This document shows positions 50,001 to 55,043 of a DNA stretch of 64,000 nt, piece after piece. Position 1 is the first letter of the stretch. Each line of letters begins with the position of its first letter. Origin of the DNA: Calliphora vicina. Taxonomy: Eukaryota > Arthropoda > Insecta > Diptera > Calliphoridae. The notes under the pieces were generated by a model. The model saw only the letters and a list, made by a program, of their open reading frames with translations. It did no database searches and had not been told where the DNA came from. Made by a program: the position numbers and the translations under genes. The stretch lies in the NCBI RefSeq assembly GCF_958450345.1, contig NC_088784.1, positions 68,721,747-68,785,746 on the forward strand, written 5' to 3'.

Positions 50001-51192
50001 GTCGAACTCAATAGGAACTTGCAAAATCATTGGGAGCTAATCAAGAATCAATTTGCGAGCAGCACGATCCATCCAAAAGCGGGGAAATTGGGTACCATAT
50101 GAATTGAAGCCGATTAGAACATGCGATGAAAAATGGATCCATTACGATAACCCGAAGCGTAGAAGATCATATGTGAAACCCGGCCAATAGCCGAATCGAT
50201 AACAAAGCCAAATATCCATGGCTCTAAGGTAGTGCTCTGTATTTGGCAGGACCAAAAGGGTCATACCTATTATGAGCTGTTGAAATCTGACCAGTTTATT
50301 TTAAAACGAGCTTTGGCCGAAAAACGTCAATATTCCATCATTGCAACTCTGTTGCAGTACCTGGCCACATGTTGCAGTACCTGTTAAAAAGTATTAAAAT
50401 GTTGTGGTTGGGAAGTTTAGCATCACCCGCTTCATAGTCCAGACCGTGCACCGTTCGGCTACTATTTGTTTCGATCGATGCAGAAAGCTATCTCTGGGAT
50501 AAGCTTAACCTTGGAAAAGAGCTTGATTCGTTCTTGGCCTCAAAAGATAAGCAGTTCTTTTGGCTCGGAATCCTGATCGTACTGGTTCCTCTAAAGAGAG
50601 TCAACTCAAAACTTAAAAATTTTCAGTAGAAGCAAAAAATTTTTTTAAAAACATTACAATGAAAGTTGAAGACGGATACAACTGTATTTTTTGGCGAAAG
50701 AGTAGAAATGATGTAAGATTTTTACAGTGGGTAGATATGACCACTGTACATTGATTTCTTGCAAAAAGTGAAAATAGAAAAAAAATTGAGTTGACTCTCT
50801 TTAGAGGAACCAGTGCAATATGTTGTCAGAAAGATGGAAAAAGTTCATAGCTAACAATGGCCAATAATTTGAATAGATTTATATTGTACAAATATTTCAA
50901 AATAAATGCTAAACATTTGAAAAAATCCCGAATCTTTATTATTTATAAAAAAGTTCAGATATCAAATATCTCTTTCTATGTATTAATTTTCACTTTTTAA
51001 TTTATTATATATTTTTTTAATTTTTTTTGCAGTTTCCCGGAAGAAGGACAATATGGTTTGGATATATACACACGTGAATTGGGTGCACCACCGCATCATA
51101 GTCATCACAATAACTCCTCTTCATCTTCTAGTGAAAAACATTTGCTGACACATTGTTGTAAATATTTAATTAATTCATCGAAACGTAATTAA
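16865..51192 (+). CDS. hil: hillarin (LIM / transglutaminase-like KY-family protein), nine coding exons
   Basis: Spliced CDS: 16865-17053, 27206-27347, 27584-27777, 46673-47667, 47739-47947, 48005-48279, 48341-48454, 48515-48678, 51033-51192, giving 2442 nt and 813 residues. All junctions are GT/AG and keep frame. Domains seen: a LIM domain at residues about 11-69 (C11, C14, H34, C37, C40, C43, C66, H69); a linker with Ser/Gln/Asn; a charged coiled coil at about 176-285; a transglutaminase-like domain at about 375-490; then the long hillarin/KY C-terminal region to about 775 and a His/Ser-rich tail ending in a CC pair. The Drosophila protein, as I recall, is about this length, binds septin Pnut and affects cytokinesis. 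The three positions matching the Cys-His-Asp triad appear as Thr423, Asn466 and Gln481, so it is probably a non-enzymatic scaffold. Family identity is confident; function is by homology. Confidence 0.93.
17293..18039 (+). repeat. dispersed repeat family 2, second copy (747 bp)
   Basis: Collinear with 14822-15590 over its whole length and in the same orientation, with small deletions (a shorter GTCC/GGCT tract, and loss around the 'GATCGACTTA' region). It shares the same hairpin (GGTCGAGCTTGACCGACC) and the CTTTCTTACTTGTT end. It lies about 240 bp after hil exon 1. Confidence 0.85.
18040..18950. other. intronic stretch with no recognised feature
   Basis: AT-rich intron DNA. A GC-richer patch near 18655-18715 (CCCATGGGTGGGGTGGTTGC) has no coherent reading frame. 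Nothing here supports a gene. Confidence 0.4.
18955..19915 (-). pseudogene. mariner transposase relic, near full span
   Basis: Read on the minus strand from 19915 down, pieces follow the mariner order: an N-terminal part (FQCEKDGLFASEVV and NHPKAGKLGT; 19592-19894), the first catalytic Asp motif DEKWIHYDNPKRERSYEKP (19192-19569), ILCIWWEQNGLIYYELLKSDQ, then a C-terminal remnant (18952-19185). The HDNARPH segment is altered and frames shift, so it is dead. It is the most complete of the mariner copies here. Confidence 0.82.
20568..21157. mobile_element. hAT-like non-autonomous element, 590 bp, GTCGA-rich
   Basis: Ends are TAGGGTTCTAT and ATAGAACCCTA (11-bp inverted repeat). It is flanked by CATTGAAC (20560-20567) and CTTTGAAC (21158-21165), an 8-bp target duplication with one change. 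Both subterminal zones (20581-20730 and 20970-21135) are packed with AAAGTCGA/TCGACTTTT repeats. The open frame on the minus strand has no known motif. These signs place it in the hAT superfamily. Confidence 0.8.
21166..22799. other. intron 1 stretch with no recognised gene
   Basis: AT-rich intron sequence. A 153-codon minus-strand open frame (22095-22556) is hydrophobic and low complexity, built partly on GAAT and CAA microsatellite tracts, and has no recognisable domain. I do not call it a gene. Confidence 0.4.
22800..23510. repeat. dispersed repeat, continuous copy
   Basis: Continuous counterpart of the two separated pieces at 11465-11775 and 13592-13790. It begins near TAGGCTGGCCCTTAATAAAC, a likely terminus. 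It has no coding potential. Confidence 0.6.
24715..25250 (-). pseudogene. decayed LINE (non-LTR) reverse transcriptase fragment
   Basis: On the minus strand 25009-25242 includes VTSGKPREGVISPLLCNLVV, matching the conserved RT block G-x-PQGGV-x-SPLL-x-NL with changes. Further downstream 24721-24915 gives RSILSYGVLIW and LRKLLRLSCISIT, like the region after RT domain 7 in I/Jockey/R1-type LINEs. The YxDD block is lost and frames are broken. About 23500-26700 may be an older, larger relic of the same element. Confidence 0.6.
25260..26700. other. intron 1 stretch, possibly older LINE sequence
   Basis: Less AT-rich than its surroundings, with many short broken frames on the minus strand. It adjoins the LINE RT relic, so it may be the upstream part of that element, but no clear endonuclease or RT motif could be read. 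Confidence 0.25.
26700..26815 (+). repeat. dispersed repeat family 1, short deletion copy
   Basis: Only the two ends remain: TATACCCTTCACCTTCGT, a short A-rich middle, then GGGTATATAAGATTCGGCAC and TAGCTTTCTTACTTGTT. This shows the family boundaries clearly. Confidence 0.7.
27206..27347 (+). CDS. hil: hil coding exon 2: end of LIM domain
   Basis: 142 nt after a T-rich TTTTAG acceptor, ending GATG|GTAAGT in phase 1. It begins VYCHSHVPKSGPGHLD, whose Cys66 and His69 complete the second LIM zinc finger. The rest (TSVGIRQALNAPRTNKF) is a conserved hillarin linker. Confidence 0.92.
27584..27777 (+). CDS. hil: hil coding exon 3: linker
   Basis: 194 nt, acceptor TTAAAG and donor TTG|GTAAGT. It encodes residues about 111-175: a Ser/Gln/Asn-rich stretch (SRQSTPNGYGSREVSSPSQN), then YKYGRFDASALHIAHALK and the helix leading to the coiled coil. 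The codon at its start is split with exon 2. Confidence 0.92.
28225..28345. repeat. short dispersed repeat, copy 1 of 2
   Basis: Shares ATGTC.GCTGA, AAAATC.GGATAT.GTGAAGAG and AGGGACTCCCCTGACCCACT with 28985-29115 in the same orientation. It has no coding features. Confidence 0.55.
28985..29115. repeat. short dispersed repeat, copy 2 of 2
   Basis: Direct partner of 28225-28345, with small insertions and substitutions. The 640 bp between them holds CTCAATACTC-type short repeats (about 28725-28770) that may belong to another element. Confidence 0.55.
29542..30172 (-). repeat. dispersed repeat family 1, most complete copy (about 631 bp)
   Basis: Starts AACAAGTAAGAGAGCTATAT with a CCGAATCAGCCGAATC head, then TTCACCAAATTA, the T/A homopolymer zone, the TAGGTCCAACTTACTATGG block, AGTAATCCAGATATAGGTC, CAGCCATTTGTGACCGATTT, a GACAGAATTATTGAAGATT block, CAGACATACAGACGGACATA, and ends TATACCCTTCTCACGAAGGT. 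Use it as the reference copy for this window. The open frames across it lie on both strands and are not conserved in other copies. Confidence 0.75.
30218..30493 (-). repeat. dispersed repeat family 1, head-end copy
   Basis: Has the head AACAAGTAAGAGAGTTATAT, the TTCGGCTGTGCCGAA hairpin and TATACCCTTCACCAAAATA, then the T/A zone, and stops abruptly before the TAGGTCCAAC block. It lies 45 bp after the complete copy, separated by a repeat of the sequence found at 29313-29358. Confidence 0.7.
32543..32602. repeat. partial copy of the 1544-1634 MITE-like element
   Basis: Begins GGTCAATTCACAAGGTCTCT and matches the right two thirds of the 91-bp element in inverted orientation. Its second terminus is absent. 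Confidence 0.55.
32690..33130 (-). pseudogene. decayed LINE C-terminal region (RNase H / zinc-knuckle end)
   Basis: On the minus strand a broken frame gives KEEETTEHFICHFLAFGPKK, like the Cys-rich EEETxxHxLCxCPA ending of I/Jockey/LOA-type LINE polyproteins, preceded by pieces resembling the inter-domain sequence after RNase H. Part of it recurs at about 52395-52530. It is frame-shifted and dead. Confidence 0.5.
34231..35845. other. intron 3 stretch with no recognised gene
   Basis: AT-rich sequence with a GGAT/CTGACTGGCTG simple-repeat zone (about 35370-35510). Short open frames at 34555-34833 and 35631-35825 show no convincing domain. Nothing else stands out. Confidence 0.4.
35850..36245 (+). 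pseudogene. mariner transposase relic, C-terminal part
   Basis: Pieces in plus-strand order: TLCMWWEQKGHIYYYLLKSDQ-type sequence with shifts (35890-35960), HDNAQTHV (around 36018), PDSPDLVSSDNYLFRSMQNAL (36055-36130) and the end block with a GRNPYVPRKMKK-like shifted frame (36180-36230). It is dead. Confidence 0.75.
36245..36862 (+). pseudogene. second mariner relic, with an inverted N-terminal piece at its left edge
   Basis: From 36310 the plus strand carries ESIAQIQKELAKSVETTQAA, later KRALTEKLPE, HDC-type remnant, WEVLPHPLYSPDFAPSHYYL (36742-36790) and FRSMQNALSGIRFTLEQIIRN. The 64 bp to its left (36245-36308) encode mariner N-terminal sequence on the opposite strand (FNVREMVYSVQKW), so an inversion or a second fragment meets it at about 36308. 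Stops and deletions make it non-functional. Confidence 0.75.
36865..37375 (-). repeat. dispersed repeat family 1, headless copy
   Basis: Contains the T-rich zone, GTAAGGCCAACTTCCTATG, AGTAATCCAGATATAGGTC, the GACAGACAGACGGAAATGGC block and CTTCTCACGAATGTGAAGGG at the end. Its head is missing where it meets the mariner relic. Confidence 0.65.
37376..38750. other. intron 3 stretch with no recognised gene
   Basis: Plain AT-rich sequence. Several short frames lack motifs. I see no element boundaries. Confidence 0.4.
38755..39335. repeat. tandem repeat, about three units of roughly 165 bp
   Basis: Units share ATCCCACTAAG.AACCAAA, GGTCTTAAAGGA.TTGACC, GAG.AAAAAAAA and TTGAGTTACAAAACATTT; they start near 38850, 39015 and 39180. 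The first is preceded by GATTTCACGTCAAGTGAACC. The open frames on both strands follow the repeat period and are not genes. Confidence 0.7.
39360..39719 (-). pseudogene. relic of a second mariner-like family, C-terminal end with terminus
   Basis: CGAGGGTGGGTCAAAAAGTC at 39360, right after a TA, is a mariner-type terminal repeat. The minus-strand frame above it contains VHTCAVSISKIHDLGYEMLP, FPPYRP and FFLKGRDTKNCRNVGKCA, the C-terminal layout of a mariner transposase (YSPD changed to YRPE). It differs from the six relics of the main family. It stops where the hAT terminus at 39720 begins. Confidence 0.6.
39720..40128 (+). pseudogene. hAT transposase remnant with left terminus
   Basis: TAGAGATGCCAAACGGGG at 39720 is a hAT-type terminus related to the TAGGGATGCC end at 7980. 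Downstream the plus strand encodes CERCFSAAAYVGNKIRSRMA and IDAIVFLRRYLK then a stop (about 40018-40124), the hAT C-terminal dimerisation region; upstream, in another frame, LAKEIDNFISEGTRRKYLQI precedes it. A frameshift separates the two, and most of the transposase is missing. Confidence 0.72.
40160..40835. mobile_element. element with about 120-bp inverted ends enclosing a LINE fragment
   Basis: Left end GTATGTACAT..GGGTCGATTT and right end AAATCGACCC..ATGTACATAC are inverted partners, and the match runs inward about 120 bp with gaps (for example TAGGTCTAAAATCAAATCC near 40257 against its complement near 40738). The middle is a LINE 3' piece. The outer element itself has no coding part. 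Confidence 0.65.
40360..40593 (+). pseudogene. 5'-truncated LINE ORF2 C-terminus
   Basis: Open from about 40360 through IQRFQNKILRMITAAPWYVR, then HKDLGVSLVKNEI, HPNPLARTLM and a stop at 40591-40593. This is the conserved C-terminal region of Jockey-type LINE polyproteins (ITGAPWYVRN and HPNPLA blocks). About 78 codons have no internal stop. Truncation at the 5' side is normal for LINE insertions. It sits inside an inverted-repeat element, apparently inserted into it. Confidence 0.75.
40836..43570. other. intron 3 stretch with no recognised gene
   Basis: AT-rich intron DNA with a GACAGACAGACGGACAGA patch (about 42737-42757) and CAA/CTA-rich tracts. CAGAGGTTTGCAAACTTT at 43094 looks like a hAT-type terminus but no partner end was found. 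Confidence 0.4.
43575..43880 (+). repeat. dispersed repeat family 1, interior copy
   Basis: Contains the block CAATATGGATATCTAATAAT, AAGTCGGACCTACAATGGGT, CGGGAAACATATTTTTTAAC and the A/T zone. Both ends are degraded. Confidence 0.55.
44865..45035. repeat. arm sequence related to the 55-56.7 kb foldback element
   Basis: GGTACCCTACTTTGATACCCC, ATCGGATTAGCCGTTTAGAA and CCACTGTGCGTTGTC align with 56535-56715 in the same orientation. Only one arm is visible here. It ends against a mariner relic. Confidence 0.55.
45036..45650 (-). pseudogene. mariner transposase relic
   Basis: Minus-strand pieces include the IYVLLKSDHTIT-like and LNRTQLIRLTRALAAQNMHPDMKP regions (45060-45180), PTNRIDTKAKYPWRYG, a shortened YDNPKHKRSY zone (45250-45300) and an N-terminal end near 45470-45600. 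It has several deletions and is dead. Confidence 0.7.
45985..46270. repeat. AGTACCAA-rich dispersed repeat remnant
   Basis: Repeats of AA(A/T)AGTACCAAC, AAAAAGT(T)ACCAAATTTACC and a CATTCGAATTTCCAAAAATT block are shared in style and partly in sequence with 9525-10110 and 58850-59190. No gene is present. Confidence 0.45.
46673..47667 (+). CDS. hil: hil coding exon 4: coiled coil and transglutaminase-like domain
   Basis: 995 nt, acceptor CTTTACTAG and donor AAG|GTAGTA in phase 2. It begins AREEQARLEMKH, so the true exon starts 27 nt before the first ATG at 46700. It encodes a Lys/Glu/Arg-rich coiled coil (residues about 176-285), an acidic/Pro-rich hinge, and the transglutaminase-like fold (RTIFRWITVKNLNA, GYSKSAGYQPG, SWNAVYVAGAWRFV). 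Codon use is GC-richer than the introns around it. A decayed partial copy lies at 48979-49199. Confidence 0.94.
47739..47947 (+). CDS. hil: hil coding exon 5
   Basis: 209 nt after a 71-bp intron (acceptor TTCCCTAG), ending ACTG|GTAATT. It encodes YEYDDHYFLTDPREFIYEFF and the following region after the transglutaminase-like fold. The intron that follows is only 57 bp and has no in-frame stop, so an unspliced reading would still be open; the spliced join restores the conserved TDDTGAATVRIAMP. Confidence 0.9.
48005..48279 (+). CDS. hil: hil coding exon 6
   Basis: 275 nt, acceptor CTATTTTAG, donor AAG|GTATTT. It encodes GAATVRIAMPTDMQSCLIFH through FKSVCKFK in the KY/hillarin C-terminal region. 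It is followed by a 61-bp intron. Confidence 0.9.
48341..48454 (+). CDS. hil: hil coding exon 7
   Basis: 114 nt (38 codons), acceptor GAATTTCAG and donor CAG|GTTAGT. It encodes ICCEELQTVMVPLPDCASGE and on to LFGLIPITHQ. Too short to stand out alone; identified by splice sites and frame continuity. Confidence 0.9.
48515..48678 (+). CDS. hil: hil coding exon 8
   Basis: 164 nt, acceptor AAATTTTAG, donor ATTAA|GTAAGT in phase 2. It encodes DPLIFAGRSLDLQFRMSRPL to NILDDIVTFII. A 2.35-kb intron with transposon debris follows. Confidence 0.9.
48979..49199 (+). pseudogene. decayed partial duplicate of hil exon 4
   Basis: The segment aligns with 46906-47210 of exon 4 in the same orientation: GAGGACTTGGA.AAAAAT, CGTAAAATG.TG.AACAC, GTCTAGTGAAAT.TTAGAG, GGAGTACAT, CTGCCTGCA and TTAGTAAATTCCAAATTTAT are all shared. 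Against exon 4 it lacks about 30 bp after the first block and about 40 bp before the Pro-rich part, and it has frameshifts, so it is not a usable exon. It directly abuts a transposase scrap. Confidence 0.85.
49203..49330 (-). pseudogene. DDE transposase scrap (Tc1/mariner-IS630 type)
   Basis: On the minus strand, PTRSCDLKLLDYFLWGYL and, after a frameshift, FVNKPQTTDALK match the conserved C-terminal PRSxDLTPLDFFLWG block of a Tc1/mariner-like transposase group common in insects. Only about 40 residues remain. Confidence 0.65.
49735..50930 (+). pseudogene. mariner transposase relic interrupted by other elements
   Basis: Plus-strand pieces: FRSGDFNTNDKDRP (49745-49785); after an inserted segment (49801-49960), NRNLQNHWELIKNQFASSTI (50010-50070), CDEKWIHYDNPKRRRSYVKP (50121-50180), WQDQKGHTYYELLKSDQF (50245-50300), then SPDRAPFGYYLFRSMQKAI (50430-50490) and DEQFFWLGI. 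After the MITE at 50581-50814 the last bases KWKKFIANNGQ- and the tail ATATTTCAAAATAAA resume. It is dead. Confidence 0.78.
50581..50814. mobile_element. 234-bp MITE nested in the mariner relic
   Basis: Terminal inverted repeats of 28 bp begin ACTGGTTCCTCTAAAGAGAG and are perfect at both ends. Another copy with only one terminus is at 3888. The mariner sequence GGAATCC..ATATGTTGTCAGAAAG resumes after it, so it landed in an already present mariner. No clear target duplication can be assigned because the junction bases have changed. Confidence 0.82.
51033..51192 (+). CDS. hil: hil coding exon 9: C-terminus
   Basis: 160 nt from a TTTTTTTGCAG acceptor to TAA at 51190-51192. It encodes FPEEGQYGLDIYTRELGAPP, then a His/Asn/Ser-rich tract and a cysteine pair (LTHCCKYLINSSKRN). 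The phase joins exon 8 as N-F. The low-complexity tail is likely unstructured; the CC pair near the end could be lipid-modified, which is speculation. Confidence 0.9.
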
Positions 51193-51430
51193 TACAATGA
51201 GTCTATGAGAGAGTGTAGAAAGAGCGAGAGAGAGAGAAAAGTTATTTGTTTTATTTTTTTTTTTTGTTTGTTTGCTGTTTTTTAATACAAATTGATTTCT
51301 GTTTTTATTTTCCATTAATATGATACATATTTTGATATGAAACTAAATCTGACATTTGCAATGCACTTTACAAGGGAAGCAGTGATGGTCAGTCAGATAG
51401 CAGTGCTTAATAGCTAAATTGTGTAATGAG
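51193..51430 (+). other. hil: probable start of hil 3' UTR
   Basis: It follows the stop codon and contains a GAGAGAGA tract and a poly-T run. There is no AATAAA before the MITE at 51434. Possible signals occur far downstream (about 53638 and 53767), so the true 3' end is unknown. Confidence 0.35.
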
Positions 51431-51433
51431 ATC

Positions 51434-51607
51434 AGGGGCCGAATTACCGCACTCGTGATCGAATGAACTATCGTATCGAAAAATAATTACGATATCGTAA
51501 TTATAAGAAAATGTACTAAATTTTATGCTCGATATCGAATGCCGTAATCTCAAATAATAAAATTACGATCGATTTTACTCGATATCGAATACGGTAATTA
51601 GGTCCCA
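51434..51607. mobile_element. short palindromic MITE-like element
   Basis: GGGGCCGAATTACCG at the left and CGGTAATTAGGTCCC at the right form imperfect terminal inverted repeats. The interior has CGATATCGAAT and TTACGATATCGTAA palindromic repeats throughout, so nearly the whole element can fold. No target duplication is evident. Confidence 0.6.
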
Positions 51608-51639
51608 GCTTTTCCTAGCATGTTTGGTATAATTTATTT

Positions 51640-51960
51640 AGTTGGGTAGAATAGTAGACTGTCTTTGGTAGGTTTGATCTTTAGGGTAATTTTAAAAGTT
51701 TTCTTAATGTTACAGTTTCTCATACCCAAGTGATTAAATGTTGAAACCACTGAGCCATGTGAGATGCATATGGCTTCCACAATCTTTCGCACTTTCAATC
51801 TCCGATCGGCCAATACCATATCGTGATTCAATTGTTTCAGGTCTAGAGATATCAACTGTGCGTTCAGAACAACGAAATTTAGTAAACCACTTTTTTAACA
51901 TTGAAATTGATGTTGCAAAGTTCCCACAGTATTTATCAAGCTCAGCCTTTATTTGAATGA
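51640..51960 (-). pseudogene. mariner-like transposase N-terminal relic
   Basis: On the minus strand, KAELDKYCGNFATSISMLKK and WFTKFRC are followed, across a frameshift, by DMVLADRRLKVRKIVEAICI and SHGSVVSTFNHLGMR, the paired helix-turn-helix DNA-binding part of a mariner-like transposase. The catalytic domain is absent. Its family resembles the relic at 39360 or the scrap at 49203 more than the main mariner family. Confidence 0.75.
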
Positions 51961-52394
51961 TGTTTTTTTCCCCAAAAAATAGATTAATAAGCAGACGAAA
52001 TTAACATTTTTCCAATTTCTTCTCAAGTCACGAGGTAGTCTGCTATCAATGGATGTCAAATTCAAACTAAATGACGCAGCTTGTTAAAATTTTGACAGGA
52101 GTCAACTGGCAGATGCCTGTTGACAGGAGCACTGTTACCCTTCCAGTCAAGAACCGGAATATTCAAAAAGTCGAGGACCCACCCTCGTATTATGACTGAT
52201 AATAAAAATTATTTTGGACATTTTGAGTATTTAAATGTTTTATTAGGCAGCCTAATTAAATTATTCGTATTTAATGAAAATAGCGGTTTAAATTATTTAA
52301 AAAAACAAAAGATAACCAAAAAATGTACGGATTTGAATGCATTAAATCAAAGTTATCCTTAAAATATACTTTATTTTAAGTCAGGCCAAAATAA

Positions 52395-52530
52395 TTCGTT
52401 GGCATCTAGAGGCCAGTAACTATTACACACAGTCTCGTCCTCTACATATCCATATTTGACCAGATTTTTCTGTTCTTCATGAAAGTGGGCTCCTTCTCCC
52501 ATCTTGTCTTAGCAATGAGATAAAGTTTTC
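52395..52530 (-). repeat. fragment of the LINE-like repeat seen at 32.9 kb
   Basis: CATATCCATATTTGACCAGA..TTTTCTG and AGCAATGAGATAAAGTTTTC align with 32920-33010 in the same orientation. It is too degraded for protein-level assignment. Confidence 0.4.
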
Positions 52531-52562
52531 TTATACAATTTGTTGTTTATTTTCCCCATCGG

Positions 52563-53040
52563 CAAAACATGTGAAATTTATGTTCCTATGAAATATCCAT
52601 TTCCGTCGAAAGGAAAATTGTTATCATGATATTCACATGAACTTTTCATTCACAATAGTTGCGTTTGTTCGTTACAGATGTTTATTGTTTACAAAATTCC
52701 ATCTAAAAATTTCCCATGTTGGGTACTTTTTGCACGTGAACAAAGTTGATGAACGAAAAATGGGAAAAGGGAACACTAACATGTGAAATATTCACCCCTA
52801 TCGGAAATAACATGTGAAATTTATGTTCCCATGAAATATTCAATCCCGTCGAAGGGAAAATTGCTATCGTGATATTCCCATGAACTTTTCATTCACAATA
52901 GTTAATTTGTTCGTAACAGCTATTTATTGTTTACAAAATTCCATCTAAAAAATTTCCCATGTTGGGGAATTTTTTCATGTGAACAAATTTGATGAATGAA
53001 TAATGGGAAAAGGGAACACTTTTCATGTGAAAAATTGATT
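52563..53040. repeat. two-copy tandem duplication, about 240-bp unit
   Basis: The first unit (about 52563-52800) and second (about 52801-53040) share AACATGTGAAATTTATGTTC, TGAACTTTTCATTCACAATA, ACAAAATTCCATCTAAAAA and AATGGGAAAAGGGAACACT. The copies have diverged by scattered changes. No gene is present. Confidence 0.75.
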
Positions 53041-55030
53041 TTCGATGTGATCAAATATCAGTAAATATGTGGATATCATAAGGCCTGAATCGAAAACGTT
53101 TAAAATGTAACCCCTTCTAGGTCACCACGATGTTAAAGTGTACCGGTCCCAATCACCCATGAACCTGTCAAGTGAAAAGTTTTGAATCAGTTCCCTTCTC
53201 TTTAGGATAGTTCGTAGGTTTTTAACTGATTTGATAGATTTTGGCTAGATCAAATCTTTACCAGTAGCAAATCTTTGTGGAATAAAAAAATCATTGAATA
53301 TTTGAAATATCTAAAGAACTAATTAAATTGTAACTGCCATTTTGTTGCTCATCAGTGTCCACTGCTCATGTAATTATTATGTGTATCAGTAAAGTGCATT
53401 GTTTAATTTTTTCATTTGTTTTGCTTAAATTATTTATATACACAAATAAATACACAATTTTTATATGTATAGTATTATAAATGCTTGTTAATTATATGCA
53501 CATAAAAATAGTTTCCAAAAAAAATTAAAGAGACTCTTACAGTATAATACAAAAGTAAAACCTGACTTAATCTTAATTGTTAGTTAAAGAACTAATTAGA
53601 TTCATTGAAATTGTTAAATGTTTCTTTTAAATTGTTAATAAACATATTTATTTGACAAATAAGTTATATTTTCATTTCAATACTTCTAGCCTGTGTTTTA
53701 CTTTTGTGCTGTACTGTAAACTTTCGATAAACAAACAAGTTTTATTGTCTTAAATTGTAAATTTAAATAAAGTTAATTTAATAGTTAATATTTTTAAATT
53801 TATATGCATTATAATAATATAAACAATTATGTATAATGATTTATAACTTGTTAATTTAATAATAATTTAATATTCACTTGAAAAAAAGAAAACAAATATG
53901 TAATCAAATAATCACTTGGTGCTATAGATGGCAAAAATATTTAATAATTATGTATGTAAAAGAAAATGACACAAAAACAATTTATAATAACACTCTAAAA
54001 TCAAAATAATTCTATATATAAATCAATTTTATCATTTAAATTAATTACCATGAAAAAAAATAAAACTTTTTTATTTATCTTCAACAAAAATTATCAAACA
54101 ATACTTTGTTTAATTGGCTTTTGTACATAAATATATTCTTCTAATTAATTTACTTTTATAAAAAAAGCTTAAATTATTTTGTTTTTATAAACATTTTAAC
54201 CATAGACAAATACACATAGATCGGAAACTCTGCTGTCATAGACCTAACTCAGTTAACCAAAAACTATGTGAACACAAAAACAACACTCTTAGGTGTAACT
54301 TTTTTGATTAATTTTTATGTTTGAGTTTTTGTCGAGTTTCCGTTCTATGTGTATTTCTCTAAGGTTTTAACACAAATAAATTATTAATTTTATTTTGTTT
54401 TTTTTTAAGTTTTACACACAAATACACCCCACAGTCTTATGAAAATATTTAAATAAAAATAATAAAAAAAACAATATAATGTCAATTAATTTAATAAATC
54501 AAAATATGCTTTTGAATTTCTACTACTTAATTTTTAATATTAATAAATTATTATCTTCTTTATTATTATTATTATTATTGTATTATTATTAATATTCTGT
54601 ATATTTTTAAATTAAATTTTATATAAATTAATGTACATGTATGTCTTTGTTTTTTTTTCTTTGAAAATATAATAAAAAACTTTAAATAAAAATAAAACAC
54701 ATACATAAAGTGGTTGACAATACAATGGAAACTTTTCAAATATTTAATTTATCTACCTCTATCTTAGATTTTCTTGAAAATGAGTTTTTGATGGATAAAC
54801 AATATCTTTTTGTAATCTTATTAATATTTTTGTAATTTCTCTATCATAATCCAATTTAATTTCTGAATGAAAATATAATTTTTGATTAATTACTTTTTAA
54901 TTCAATTATTTTGTATAATTTCCACATGCAAAATATGTATGTTTTCTTAATAATTTGGATATACTGATTACGATTATTAATATCGACTAAGCGTTTTCGA
55001 GATATTTTTATATATATTAATACTAGCTGA
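53041..55030. other. AT-rich stretch between hil and the foldback element; no gene seen
   Basis: Very AT-rich, low in transposon signatures, with many AATAAA/TTTATT words. It may hold distal 3' UTR of hil or polyadenylation sites, but no boundaries can be proven. Confidence 0.35.
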
Positions 55031-55043
55031 CCCGACAGACGTT

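Larger units (their letters stand above)
48679..51032 (+). other. hil: hil intron 8 (2.35 kb) with an exon-4 copy and transposons
   Basis: Bounded by GTAAGT and a T-rich TTTTTTTGCAG. In order it holds a decayed copy of part of exon 4 (48979-49199), a DDE transposase scrap on the minus strand (49203-49330), and a mariner relic (49735-50930) with a nested MITE (50581-50814). Confidence 0.88.
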
